Shown here: positions 25,413 to 37,150 of the stretch, piece after piece
Layout of the letters: every line of letters begins with the position of its first letter
Position numbering within the stretch: position 1 is the stretch's first letter
Assembly: GCA_046331705.1 (NCBI GenBank)
Contig: JAXLQJ010000001.1
Location: forward strand, 124,001-188,000
Direction: 5' to 3'
Source of the DNA: JADJOY01 sp046331705 [NCBI: bacterium]
GTDB lineage: Bacteria > JADJOY01
Length of the DNA: 64,000 nt
Made by a program: the position numbers and the translations under genes
Notes under the pieces: model-generated
What the model was told of the DNA's origin: nothing
The model's input: the letters and a program-made list of their open reading frames with translations, nothing else
Databases searched by the model: none

Positions 25413-26969
25413 ATGGACACCCGTGTGATCGCCGCGGCTCGCGCCGCGTTTCCCGCCGATCCCCAGAGCGTCACCCTCGGCGCCGTGGTGCACGGCGGCG
25501 AGTGTCATCCCGAGCCGCTGGTGCGCATGCCGCTGGCGATGCTGAATCGCCACGGCCTCATCGCGGGCGCCACGGGCACCGGCAAGACCAAGACGCTCCA
25601 GCTCCTCGCCGAGCAGATCTGCGCGGCGGGGGTGCCGGTGTTCCTCGCGGACGTGAAGGGCGACCTCTCGGGGCTCGCCGTCGCGGGCGAGCCGAGCGCG
25701 CGCGTCACGACGCGTGCCCAGGAGACCGGCCACCCGTGGAAGCCGGGTGGCGTTCCCGTCGAGCTCTTGAGCCTCACCGGCAAGCGCGGTGCCCAGCTGC
25801 GCGCCACCGTGGGCTCGTTCGGCCCGACGTTGCTCGCCAAGGTCCTCGGGCTCAACGACACCCAGACCAGCGTCCTCACGATGGTCTTCAAGCTGTGCGA
25901 CGACCGCGACCTCGAGCTCTACGACTTCGCCGATCTGCGCGCCGTGCTGCAGTACCTCGCCGGCGATGGCGCCGAGCTCCTCGATGCGTACGGCGGGATG
26001 TCGAAGGCGACCGTCGGCGTGCTGTTGCGCGAGATGGTCGAGCTCGAGATGCAAGGCGCCCTCGCGTTCTTCGGCGAGCCCGAGCTCGAGATCGAGGACC
26101 TGATGCAGATCGACCGCGACGGGCGCGGCGTGGTGAGCGTGCTCGAGCTCGCGGACGTGCAAGACAAGCCGGCGCTCTTCTCCACCTTCCTCATGTGGCT
26201 GCTCGCGCGGCTCTACGGTGAGCTTCCCGAGGTGGGCGACGTCGACAAGCCCAAGCTGGTGTTCTTCTTCGACGAGGCGCACCTCCTCTTCGACGGCGCC
26301 AGCAAGGCGTTCGTGGATCAGGTGCAGCAAGTGGTCCGGCTGATCCGTTCGAAGGGCGTCGGCATCTTCTTCATCACCCAGAACCCCAAGGACGTTCCCG
26401 GCGACGTGCTCGGTCAGCTCGGCCACCGCGTGCAGCACGCGCTGCGGGCCTTCACACCCGACGACGAGAAGGCGCTCAACGCCGCCGCGCGCACCTTCGC
26501 GAAGACCAGCTTCTACGACGTGCCCGAGACCCTCACGACGCTCGGCATCGGGGAGGCGTTGGTGTCGGTGCTCTCGCCCAACGGTGTTCCGACCCCGCCG
26601 TTCGCGACCCGCCTGGTACCGCCGGCCTCGCGCATGGGCCCGCTCACGGAGGCCGAGATCGCTCCGCGCCTCGCGACGCCCCTGGTGCGGAAGTACGCGC
26701 AAGCGATCGACCGCGAGAGCGCGAGGGAGAAGCTCGCGGCGCGGGCGGAAGCCGCCGCGTCCGACGAGGTGGCTGCCGAGGCCGCGTCCGAGAACGCGTC
26801 CAAGGACGCGCGCGGACGGCGCGCTGCGGCGCCGAGGTCCGAACCCGATCGGCTGGGCCAGATCCTCAAATCGCCCGTGACCAAGGCCGTCGCCACCACG
26901 GTGGTGCGCGGCGTGCTCGGCGCGCTGCTCGGCACGCCGTCGCGGCGCCGTCGCCGCAGCCTCTGGTGA
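25413..26969 (+). CDS. HerA-like ATPase (DUF853 family)
   Basis: A 518-residue cytosolic P-loop ATPase of the DUF853/HerA-FtsK clade (E. coli YjgR type). The Walker A is GATGTGKT (52-59) and Walker B is LVFFFDEAHLLF with Asp287-Glu288. The sensor-like segment IFFITQNPKDVPGDVLGQLGHRVQHALRAFTP is the hallmark of the family. The C-terminal ~90 residues are rich in Ala, Arg and Glu (disordered or coiled) and end with a basic RRRRRSLW. HerA relatives act on DNA ends or in phage defence, but DUF853 proteins are uncharacterised. No NurA nuclease lies nearby. The ATG at 25413 follows GAGGAG. Confidence 0.9.
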   Translation: MDTRVIAAARAAFPADPQSVTLGAVVHGGECHPEPLVRMPLAMLNRHGLIAGATGTGKTKTLQLLAEQICAAGVPVFLADVKGDLSGLAVAGEPSARVTTRAQETGHPWKPGGVPVELLSLTGKRGAQLRATVGSFGPTLLAKVLGLNDTQTSVLTMVFKLCDDRDLELYDFADLRAVLQYLAGDGAELLDAYGGMSKATVGVLLREMVELEMQGALAFFGEPELEIEDLMQIDRDGRGVVSVLELADVQDKPALFSTFLMWLLARLYGELPEVGDVDKPKLVFFFDEAHLLFDGASKAFVDQVQQVVRLIRSKGVGIFFITQNPKDVPGDVLGQLGHRVQHALRAFTPDDEKALNAAARTFAKTSFYDVPETLTTLGIGEALVSVLSPNGVPTPPFATRLVPPASRMGPLTEAEIAPRLATPLVRKYAQAIDRESAREKLAARAEAAASDEVAAEAASENASKDARGRRAAAPRSEPDRLGQILKSPVTKAVATTVVRGVLGALLGTPSRRRRRSLW

Positions 26970-27038
26970 CGGGTGCTCCGGTCTTGCCGGCGCGTGGCCA
27001 GCAGTCGCGCCGCCCGTCGCGACCCGCGCGGGTGATCG

Positions 27039-27068
27039 TTGCTCGCGCGGGAAGCGCTGGCATACGAT
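27039..27068 (+). promoter_or_regulatory. Candidate promoter TTGCTC-N18-TACGAT of the PilZ gene
   Basis: TTGCTC at 27039-27044 and TACGAT at 27063-27068 are spaced by 18 bp, in noncoding sequence 40 nt before the PilZ ATG. This is the best -35/-10 pair among the three ATACGAT sites. Confidence 0.5.
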
Positions 27069-27108
27069 CGCGCTCTCCGCGACGGTTGAGCCCGAGCGAG
27101 GTCCAGTG

Positions 27109-28614
27109 ATGAGCGAACGATCGGCGAGCGGCACGACCGGCATTCACCGCATGGAGCGCGCCGGCGAAGGGCCGGCGACGGGCCGCGCCGAGCAGCGCAC
27201 GGCGCCGCGCTACGAGGTCTCGCTGCCGATGCGCTTCACCGTGGACGGCGAGACCTTCCACGAGGGCGTGTGCACCTCCATCAGCTCGGGCGGTGTGTTC
27301 GTGCAGGCGGAGCTCTTGCCGGCCATGAAGGCGAGCGTGTGGCTCGACGTGGCCCTGGGTGCCGGCGGCGAGCGCTTGCGCTGCTCCGGATCGGTGGTGA
27401 ATCTCAACCGCCGCTACGGTGCCGAGGTGATCTACGGCTTCGGGGTGCGCCTGGCGGATCGGCCGGCGGACCTGGTGGATCGCGTCGAGCGGCTGCGGGC
27501 GGCGTACCCGGGCCCGGTGCGCCTCGATGGTCTCGGTTTCGTGGTCTGGCCGCTCTACGGCGGGTCCGACCGCAACCTCGACGACAACGCCGTGGCGGGC
27601 TTGCAGGTCTGGAACGGGAGTCGCTGGATCGACGGCGGCCCGGCCACGCACGCGGTGGCGCCGGGCACCAAGGGTGTGGTCCTGGGCCGACCGATCGAGC
27701 AATACCTGCGCGCCATCCGCGCGCTGGCACCGCACGCCCAAGCGCTGCGCGAAGAGCTGGTGCCGTTCGGCTACTACGGAAAGTTCCTGACGCCGCAGGA
27801 GGGAGTTCCGCGACGGGTCCTGACCGAGGCGTTCGGCGCGCGAACGTCGGAGCTCGATCCGTGGCTGCGGGCGCTGGCGGTGCAGATGCGGCTGATCGAC
27901 GATCTCGCGAGCGCGGCGTGGCGTCTCGAGAACGTCGGCAGCGAGCAGCTGCGCACGCTCGCCGAGGCGGCACCCATCCTCGCGAGCGTTCGGGACGAGC
28001 TGACGGCTGCGGCGGACTCGAGCGCGGACGAGGAGAGCGCCGCGTCGGCGGGCCAGGCGGTGCGCGGCCTCGAAGCGCTCGAGCGCTTCGTGGAACGCGT
28101 CACCTGGGCAGCGCGCACGGTCGTGCCGCCCGCGGAGACGCCGCGCGCCTTCCAGGAGTGGAAGGCGACGCGGCGGACCAACGCGATCCGCCGCCGCGCG
28201 CGTGGCGAGGGCGGCGAGGCGGCGCTGGTTCCGGGCGTCGAGCTCGTGACCGTGCCCAAGCGACAGCTGCTGCTGGCGATCGGGTTGATGGTGCTGATCC
28301 TGGGGACGCTCGGGGTGATGATCGTGCGCATCCAGTCGCTGCCGAGCTTCAACCCCACCGAGCCGCCGCACGTGCTCGCGAAGGAGGAGCTCAACCGCCA
28401 TCTGCCGCTGGTGAAGGTGATCGTGCTCGGCAAGAAGGTCGTCGGCGTCGTGCCGGATGCGTGGGTCGAGCATCCCCAGGACGAGCGCCGGCGCGCGTTC
28501 GCCGGATTCTGCGAGGCGGTGTCCAACCGGGGCTTCGTCCAAGCGGAGCTCAAGACCGGCGATGGGCAGGAAGTGGCGTCCTGGGACAACGGCGAGATGC
28601 GCTTCCAGCGTTGA
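27109..28614 (+). CDS. PilZ-domain membrane protein
   Basis: A 501-residue protein. The N-terminal PilZ domain (about 30-125) has the c-di-GMP contact motif R30-TAPR34 and the loop SISSGG (57-62), where Ser replaces the usual Asp/Asn, so binding may be weakened. The middle (about 130-385) is helical and unrecognised. One membrane segment follows (about 388-408, LLLAIGLMVLILGTLGVMIV), and then a ~90-residue C-terminal domain. The position of the single segment implies a cytosolic PilZ part and an external C-terminus. ATG 27109 is preferred over GTG 27106. A role in c-di-GMP-dependent surface behaviour is inferred. Confidence 0.82.
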   Translation: MSERSASGTTGIHRMERAGEGPATGRAEQRTAPRYEVSLPMRFTVDGETFHEGVCTSISSGGVFVQAELLPAMKASVWLDVALGAGGERLRCSGSVVNLNRRYGAEVIYGFGVRLADRPADLVDRVERLRAAYPGPVRLDGLGFVVWPLYGGSDRNLDDNAVAGLQVWNGSRWIDGGPATHAVAPGTKGVVLGRPIEQYLRAIRALAPHAQALREELVPFGYYGKFLTPQEGVPRRVLTEAFGARTSELDPWLRALAVQMRLIDDLASAAWRLENVGSEQLRTLAEAAPILASVRDELTAAADSSADEESAASAGQAVRGLEALERFVERVTWAARTVVPPAETPRAFQEWKATRRTNAIRRRARGEGGEAALVPGVELVTVPKRQLLLAIGLMVLILGTLGVMIVRIQSLPSFNPTEPPHVLAKEELNRHLPLVKVIVLGKKVVGVVPDAWVEHPQDERRRAFAGFCEAVSNRGFVQAELKTGDGQEVASWDNGEMRFQR

Positions 28615-28692
28615 TCTCGTGGCGGTCGCGCGCGCTATCCTCGACGCTCGTTCTCGGCACCGGTCGTTCGCACGCATCCCAGGAGACGCCTC

Positions 28693-29034
28693 GTGACTTG
28701 GCTGACGGTGATCGCGGTCCTGCTCTTCCTCTACTCGTTCTACGCCGTGGTGCTGGGCGTGCCGTCGATCAGCCCGTACGAGGACGAGCGCGCCAAGCTG
28801 CCCGCGCACCAGTACGCGTACGCGAGCAAGATGTCGGCGAACTACACGCGCCGCGCCTGGCGGATCTGGGCAGGCGTGTCCCTCGTGCTCGCGGCGTTCC
28901 TGCTCGGGCGCATCGGCAAGATCGAAGGATTCTGGGCGTATCTCGTGCTGGTGCTGCTCGGCACGGTGCTGACGCGCGTCGCGTGGGTCGAGATCCGTCG
29001 CCCCTACCAGCCCGACAAGGTCACCAGCGGCTGA
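28693..29034 (+). CDS. Small inner-membrane protein, function unknown (113 aa)
   Basis: Not recognised. Three hydrophobic segments are visible: residues 2-22 (WLTVIAVLLFLYSFYAVVLG), about 55-75 (ISLVLAAFLLG part) and about 80-98 (YLVLVLLGTVLTRVAWV). The loop PYEDERAKLPAHQYAYASKMS is polar and probably outside. The GTG at 28693 follows GGAG within AGGAGACGCCTC, and a TATCCT element lies at 28636-28641. It sits 3 bp from the convergent murJ end. Confidence 0.65.
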   Translation: MTWLTVIAVLLFLYSFYAVVLGVPSISPYEDERAKLPAHQYAYASKMSANYTRRAWRIWAGVSLVLAAFLLGRIGKIEGFWAYLVLVLLGTVLTRVAWVEIRRPYQPDKVTSG

Positions 29035-29037
29035 GTC

Positions 29038-30594
29038 TCAGCCGAGTCGGCTCGCGCGCCGCGCGAGGCGCCGGCGCAGGGTCGCGAGGATCTGGGTGGC
29101 GTCGTCGACGCGCAGCACCTGCAGCAAGAGCGCGTAGACGACGAGACCCGCGCCGCCGTAGACGATCCCCCGGCCGAGCGCCGGCAACGCGGTCAGGTGC
29201 GGCGCGAGCTGGGCCCGCGCCAGCCAGCCCGCGCCGATCGAGCCGGCCACCGCGGGCACCATGCGCGCGAAGAAGCCGAGATAGCGATCGACGCCGCCGG
29301 GGTAGCGCTTGCGCAGCGCGACCATCAGCGCCAGCACGTACGCCGTGATCGCGATCGAGCTGGCGCTGGCGAGGCCCACGGCGCCGAAGCGTGCGCGCAA
29401 GAGCACGTAGAGCGGGAACGCGAGCGGCACCAGCGCGGTGCCGAGGAGCGTCGGGTACCAGGTGTTGCCGATCGCATAGAAGCCGCGTGCGACGACGGTG
29501 TGCGCGGCCCAGGCCCAGAGCGAGATCGAGAAGATCGCGAGCGCCGTGCCGATCTCGGCGTGCTGCCCCGCCGAGATCCGTCCGCCGTAGATCACGCGCG
29601 CGATCTCGGGGCCCGCGCACGTGAACACCACCTGCGCCGCCAGCGCCAGCACCAGCATCCGCCGCACCGCGGTGGCGAGCGTGGCGTAGGCCTCGCTGCG
29701 ACGGCCCTCGGCGGCGAGACGGGTGAGCGTGGGGAACGCGGCGACGCCGGTGGCGAGGCCGAAGACGCCCATCGGCACCTTGGTGAGCGCCTTGCCGTAC
29801 TGCAGCGTCGAGACGACGCCCGCGCCGATCCGCGCGCCTTGGATCTTGAGGATCCAGTCGTCGACCACCACGATCGACCAGCCGAGCATGATCGGAAGCG
29901 AGCGCCACAGATACGTGCGCAGATCGCGATCGCGCAGATTCAGCGTCCACCGCCAGCGCAGCCCGGAGCGCAAGCATCCCGCGAGCGGCAGCGCGAAGGG
30001 GCCGAGGATGCTGCCCACGAGCACCCCCCACGCGAAGCCGTACGCCCCCAGCGCGTGACCGCCCGCGATGCCGCCCAGCACGATGCCCGCGTTGTAGACG
30101 AGCGGCGCCAGCGCCGGCAGCGCGTGCTCGTCGCGCGCTTGCAAGGTCGCCGACAGCAAGCCACCCACCAGATGGAAGACCTGCGCGGGCAGCATGATGC
30201 GCGTCAGCGCCACCAGCAGCGCCTGCTGCTCGGCGTCGAACGTGGGGGCGACCTGTCGTGCCAGGTACGGCGTCGCGATCCACAGGATCGGCAGCACCAC
30301 CGCGAGCACGGCGATCAGGAAGTTCGCGATCTCGCTGAACGCGTGCCAGCCGCGCTCGGCGTCGCCGCGCGCCAGGTGCTCGCCGAAGATCGGGATGAAG
30401 ACCAGGGACAGCGCGCCGCCCGCCAGCAAGTAGTTCAAGAAATCGGGCAGCACGAACGCGACGAAATAGACGTCGGCGGAACCGCCCACGCCGAGCACGC
30501 GCCCGATCGCCGCTTCCCGGACCAGCCCGATCACCCGCGAGAGCAGGATCGAGGTGCCCCAGATGAGCGAGGCGATTCCGATGCGGCGCGACAT
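29038..30594 (-). CDS. murJ: Lipid II flippase MurJ
   Basis: A 518-residue, 14-segment inner-membrane protein of the MviN/MurJ family, which flips the lipid-linked peptidoglycan precursor to the periplasm. Landmarks: the N-terminus IASLIWGTSILLSRVIGLVREAAIGRVLG, the segment DVYFVAFVLPDFLNYLLAGGALSLVFIPIF, and the basic loop GRRSEAYATLATAVRR. The ATG at 30594 is the first Met of the membrane domain; the 59-residue in-frame extension before it is arginine-rich and not homologous-looking. TACCAT (30605-30610) is 10 nt upstream of the ATG with no Shine-Dalgarno. Normally essential. Confidence 0.95.
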   Translation of the reverse strand: MSRRIGIASLIWGTSILLSRVIGLVREAAIGRVLGVGGSADVYFVAFVLPDFLNYLLAGGALSLVFIPIFGEHLARGDAERGWHAFSEIANFLIAVLAVVLPILWIATPYLARQVAPTFDAEQQALLVALTRIMLPAQVFHLVGGLLSATLQARDEHALPALAPLVYNAGIVLGGIAGGHALGAYGFAWGVLVGSILGPFALPLAGCLRSGLRWRWTLNLRDRDLRTYLWRSLPIMLGWSIVVVDDWILKIQGARIGAGVVSTLQYGKALTKVPMGVFGLATGVAAFPTLTRLAAEGRRSEAYATLATAVRRMLVLALAAQVVFTCAGPEIARVIYGGRISAGQHAEIGTALAIFSISLWAWAAHTVVARGFYAIGNTWYPTLLGTALVPLAFPLYVLLRARFGAVGLASASSIAITAYVLALMVALRKRYPGGVDRYLGFFARMVPAVAGSIGAGWLARAQLAPHLTALPALGRGIVYGGAGLVVYALLLQVLRVDDATQILATLRRRLARRASRLG

Positions 30595-30761
30595 GGCGCG
30601 CCGGATGGTACACGGCCGTCGGCGCGACCGGCACCGCGTCCTCCGCATTCGCGTCGCAGGGCCGTGACGAGCCCGATCGCGCGGCCGCTCGTGGAGCCGT
30701 TGGGATCGACCGCCTCCCACGGTACCCTTCGTTTCCTCCGCAGCTCGAGCCTCTCCATGCC

Positions 30762-32286
30762 ATGAGCCCATCCACAGCCGATCCCAAGCCGCTGCGCATC
30801 CTCTTCGTCTCCTCGGAATGCGGTCCGTACGCGCGCACCGGCGGTCTCGGTGACGTGGTGACGGCGCTCTCGAAGGAGCTCGCGCGCGCCGGCCACGACG
30901 TGCGCGTGGTCATGCCGCTCTACCGCAGCATCGATCGCGCGCGCTTCGGCATCCGCTTCGAGCGCAGCTCCTGCGTTCACATGGGCAACGGCGAAGAAGC
31001 CTGGGTTAGCATCCACTCGACGCTGCTCGGCGAGCGCGTACCCGTCTGGTTCGTCGAGTACGAGCGCTTCTTCGGCCGCGGCGGCATCTACGACGAGCCG
31101 GGCGGCGAATACGGCGACAACGCGTTTCGCTTCGGCTTGCTCAGCACCGCGGCTCTGCAGGCCGCCCTCGACGTGGGCTTCGTGCCCGACGTGGTCCACG
31201 TGCACGACTGGCCGACGGCGCTCGCCGCCTACTACGTGAAGACGTGGGGCGGGACGCCCTCGCCGCTGGCGCGCACAGCGACGGTGCTGACCATCCACAA
31301 CATCGGCTATCAGGGCGTCTACCACGCGAGCGCCAACGCGTACCTCAAGATCGCCCCCGGTGCGTTCGCCTCCGACGGCTTCGAGGACCACGGCAACATC
31401 AACCTGTTGAAGGGCGGGGTCGCGTTCGCCGACGCGCTCACCACGGTGTCGCCCACCCACGCCCGCGAGCTGCTCACGCCCTCCGGCGGGCGCGGGCTCG
31501 CGCCCTACCTCAGCGCACGCGAGCGCGACCTCTTCGGCATCCTGAACGCGATCGACGAGGACGAGTGGGACCCGGCGCGCGACCGCTGGATCCCGGCTCA
31601 CTTCGATGCCGAGCACATGGAGGGCAAAGCCCTCTCGAAGCTCATGTTGCAGCGCTTCTTCGGCCTCGAGCAGCGCCCCGACGTGCCGCTCTTCGGGATC
31701 GTCACGCGGCTCGCGCAGCAGAAGGGGATCGATCTGCTGATGCAAGCGATCCCGCGCGCCTTGGACACGATGGTCCTGCACTTCGTGGCGCTCGGCAACG
31801 GCGACCCGAACGCCGAGAACTTCTTCCGCTGGCTGGAGCACGCGTATCCCGGCCGCGTCGGCGCGCAGATCACGTTCTCCAACGAGCTCAGCCACCTCAT
31901 GGAGGCGGGTCTCGACTTCTTCGTGATGCCGTCGCTCTACGAGCCGTGCGGCCTCAACCAGATGTACTCGATGCGCTACGGCACGCTGCCGATCGTGCGC
32001 GCCACCGGCGGACTCGACGACACCGTCCAGAACTACGATCCCGCGAGCGGCGCCGGCACCGGTTTCAAGTTCTGGGACGCGACTCCCCAGGCGCTCTACG
32101 ACACCGTCGGCTGGGCGGTGTCGACCTGGTTCGATCGGCCACACCACGTCGCGTCGTTGCGCAAGAACGCCATGGGCCTTCACTTCTCGTGGCGCGATGC
32201 CGCCGCGCGCTACGAGGAGGTCTACGCCCACGCCCTCGCCAAGCGTCGCGGCATCGCGCGAGACCGCGATCCCGCCCCGCCACGCG

Positions 32287-32300
<14 letters not shown>
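30762..32300 (+). CDS. glgA: Glycogen synthase (GT5)
   Basis: Cytosolic ADP-glucose:alpha-1,4-glucan glucosyltransferase, 512 aa, of normal GT5 length. The N-terminal motif is SSECGPYARTGGLGDVV; the usual Lys of the KxGGL motif, which contacts the nucleotide sugar, is Arg25 here. The C-terminal catalytic motif EPCGLNQMYSMRYGTLPIVRATGGLDD is intact. The last 14 bp overlap the 3' end of the convergent tex gene. No other glg gene is in the window. Product class is certain; nucleotide preference (ADP or UDP) is not shown. Confidence 0.95.
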
Positions 32301-34776
<2,476 letters not shown>

Positions 34777-34810
34777 GCTCGGCTACCTCCGCTCGGGGAT
34801 CGCGCGCGGG

Positions 34811-35902
34811 TCATGCTTCGTCGCGCGCCAGGCGCCGTTCCAGCACGCCGGCGAGGCGCTGGTGGGCGCCGCGCAGCGCGCGCTCGGTGGATTCCCAGTC
34901 GAGGCACGGATCGGTGACCGAGACGCCGTAACGAAGCTGGCTCAGGTCCTTCGGGATCGGCTGATTTCCCGCGTAGAGATGGCTTTCCAGCATGAGACCG
35001 ACGATCGACCGGTTGCCCTCGTGGATCTGGTCGATGCAGTCGTCGAGCACGGCCAGCTGGCGGCGCGGGTCCTTGGCCGAGTTGGCGTGGCTCAGATCCA
35101 CCACGATGGCACGACGCAGGGCCGCGCGGCGAAGGGCCTCCTCCGTGCGGCGCACGCTGGCGCGATCGTGATTGGGCCCGTGCTCGCCGCCGCGCAGGAT
35201 GACGTGACCGTAGCGATTGCCGCGGGTGACGAACACCGAGATCCGTCCGTCCATCGTCAGTCCCAGGAAATGGTGCGGGCGGGCCGCCGACTGGAGCGCG
35301 TTCACCGCGGTCTGGACGGAGCCGTCGGTCGAGTTCTTGAAGCCGACCGGGGCGGAGAGCCCGGACGCGAGCTCGCGGTGAGTCTGCGACTCGGTGGTGC
35401 GCGCGCCGATCGCGTACCAAGCGATGAGGTCGGAGGTGTATTGCGGTGAGATCGGGTCGAGCGCCTCGGTGCCGGCGGGGAGGCCCAGGCGATTCACCGC
35501 GAGCAGCAGCTCGCGTGCCTTCGCCAGCCCCTCGTCGATGCGGAAGCTGTCGTCGAGGTCCGGATCGTTGATGAAGCCCTTCCAGCCGACGGTGGTGCGC
35601 GGCTTCTCGAAGTAGACCCGCATCACCAGCAGCATCGTGTCGGCGACCTCGTCGGCGAGGGCGCGAAGACGGGCGGCGTACTCGAGAGCGGCGCGCGGAT
35701 CGTGAATGGAGCACGGGCCGACGACGACGAAGAGCCGCTTGTCGAGCCCGTCGAGGATCGCCTCCACCGCGGCGCGGCCCGCCATCACGGTGGTCGCCGC
35801 CACGTCCGTGAGGGGGAGACGCTCGCGGATCTCGCGCGGGCTCGGCACGCTGCGCGTGTCGCCGATGTTGAGATTGTCGAGATTGTCGAGATGCTGGTTC
35901 AT
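34811..35902 (-). CDS. aroG: 3-deoxy-7-phosphoheptulonate (DAHP) synthase, class I AroF/G/H type
   Basis: First enzyme of the shikimate pathway: condenses phosphoenolpyruvate and erythrose-4-phosphate. 363 aa from ATG 35902. Motifs: LFVVVGPCSIHDPRAALEYA, MRVYFEKPRTTVGWKGFINDP, GARTTESQTHRELASGLSAPVGFKN and VMLESHLYAGNQ, all typical of the E. coli-like class (metal-dependent, usually feedback-inhibited). A TTG at 35920 is also in frame but the ATG is the normal start. TACTCT (35929-35934) is 27 nt upstream. It stands alone, 34 bp downstream of tex on the same strand. The gene symbol denotes the class; the specific feedback amino acid is not known. Confidence 0.93.
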   Translation of the reverse strand: MNQHLDNLDNLNIGDTRSVPSPREIRERLPLTDVAATTVMAGRAAVEAILDGLDKRLFVVVGPCSIHDPRAALEYAARLRALADEVADTMLLVMRVYFEKPRTTVGWKGFINDPDLDDSFRIDEGLAKARELLLAVNRLGLPAGTEALDPISPQYTSDLIAWYAIGARTTESQTHRELASGLSAPVGFKNSTDGSVQTAVNALQSAARPHHFLGLTMDGRISVFVTRGNRYGHVILRGGEHGPNHDRASVRRTEEALRRAALRRAIVVDLSHANSAKDPRRQLAVLDDCIDQIHEGNRSIVGLMLESHLYAGNQPIPKDLSQLRYGVSVTDPCLDWESTERALRGAHQRLAGVLERRLARDEA

Positions 35903-36002
35903 GGTCGATTCGCGCGCCAAAGCGCGGAAGAGTAGCAGGAGCGCCGGTACGCGCGGGCCCGGCAGCGTGGCACGCCGAATGACGCGTCGCGAGCCCGCCT
36001 GC

Positions 36003-36008
36003 TAGACT
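36003..36008 (+). promoter_or_regulatory. TAGACT, candidate -10 box of the 130-aa gene
   Basis: TAGACT lies 44 nt upstream of ATG 36053 and 30 nt upstream of a strong GGAGGT ribosome site. It matches the TAnnnT pattern. Confidence 0.35.
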
Positions 36009-36052
36009 CCGCGCCTCTTACGTCACGGGCCTCCGACGGAGGTAATCCGATC

Positions 36053-36445
36053 ATGGATTCGAAGAAAACCGCCAAGAGCTCGGCCTCCACGCTGCCATTC
36101 GATCAATTCTGGACCTGGCTCCAGCGCCATGCGAACTGCATCGTGCGCGCGGGGACTCCCGAATCGGTGGTCTACGACGACGAAGACCTGCACTGGCACC
36201 TCGCCGTCGAGGACGAGGACACGCTCCTGGTCCAGGTGTTTCGCGGCAAGCGCGTCATGGCGGAGATCTTTCTGCACCCCGCCGACGTGGCGTACGTCCA
36301 GATCGAGCAACGCGACGAGGAAGAGTTCCTGTTCGAGCTCATCTCGGAAGACGAGCGCGAGCGGGTCGCGTCCTGGCAATTCGTGCTCTCGCACGGATAC
36401 GAGGACGAGGAAGAGCCCTCCGGCGGACGCGGCTGGACGCACTGA
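36053..36445 (+). CDS. Small acidic protein of unknown function (130 aa)
   Basis: Not recognised. A soluble, acidic, alpha/beta protein: a helix with aromatic residues (FDQFWTWLQRH, residues 16-26) and several strands (VVYDDEDLHWHLAVEDEDTLLVQVF) ending in a long acidic tail (GYEDEEEPSGG). There is no signal peptide, no membrane segment and no cysteine cluster (one Cys). A GGAGGT ribosome site at 36038-36043 supports the ATG at 36053. It is divergent from the DAHP synthase gene. Confidence 0.6.
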   Translation: MDSKKTAKSSASTLPFDQFWTWLQRHANCIVRAGTPESVVYDDEDLHWHLAVEDEDTLLVQVFRGKRVMAEIFLHPADVAYVQIEQRDEEEFLFELISEDERERVASWQFVLSHGYEDEEEPSGGRGWTH

Positions 36446-36640
36446 TTCCGTCGTCCGGCTGCGAGGCATGCGGACGCAAGAGCCGGCGCTCGGCGCTCGT
36501 AGCGGGGGAGCGGTCGGTGCTCCCCGTCTCGTCACGGCGACGCTGCGACGAGGCCCCGCTCCCGCCTCGCTTCGCTTCGTGGTCGCGGCACCGCTGGCGT
36601 CGCGACCCGGCGTGAGCCCGGTGGCGCACGCGTCGAGCCG

Positions 36641-37027
36641 ATGATCGCGGACCCCGCGCACGAGCTCGCCGAGCCGGTTCGAGTCGACAAGTGGCTGTGG
36701 GCCGCGCGGGTCTTCAAGAGCCGCTCGCTGGCGCAGCAGGCGTGCCGAGGCGGGCACGTGACGGTGAACGGGCACGGCGCTCAACCGGCGCGTGCGCTGC
36801 GGATCGGCGATCGCGTCGAGATCAAGCGCGAGGCGCGGGTTCTCGTGCTCGAGGTGGCGGCGCTCGCGACGAAGCGGGGCCCCGCCCCGGTCGCCCGCAC
36901 CCTCTACGTCGACCATTCGCCGCCTCCGCCGCCCAAGGAGCTCGACACCTTCGTGGTGCGCGACCGCGGCGCGGGTCGTCCGACCAAGCGCGATCGCCGC
37001 ACGATCCGCCGCGCACGTGGTTGGTGA
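36641..37027 (+). CDS. S4-domain RNA-binding protein, Hsp15-like
   Basis: A 128-residue protein with an N-terminal S4 domain (RVDKWLWAARVFKSRSLAQQACRGGHVTVNG, about 14-44) and a basic C-terminal tail (RPTKRDRRTIRRARGW), the layout of Hsp15 (HslR). Hsp15 rescues stalled 50S subunits carrying nascent chains. The KWLW motif and length fit, so a ribosome-quality-control role is likely. The start at ATG 36641 is the first Met; no strong ribosome site is visible. The 195-bp gap upstream has nothing recognised. Confidence 0.88.
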   Translation: MIADPAHELAEPVRVDKWLWAARVFKSRSLAQQACRGGHVTVNGHGAQPARALRIGDRVEIKREARVLVLEVAALATKRGPAPVARTLYVDHSPPPPPKELDTFVVRDRGAGRPTKRDRRTIRRARGW

Positions 37028-37150
37028 ACCCGTCCGCTGGGGACGGCGCCGCGACCGCGCCGGGTGGGGCGGGAGCCCGCTCGACCTGGGACGTCGACGG
37101 AGAGCGTCACGAGACCGGCGAGTCCCCGACCGCCGCCGACGACGGTGGGA

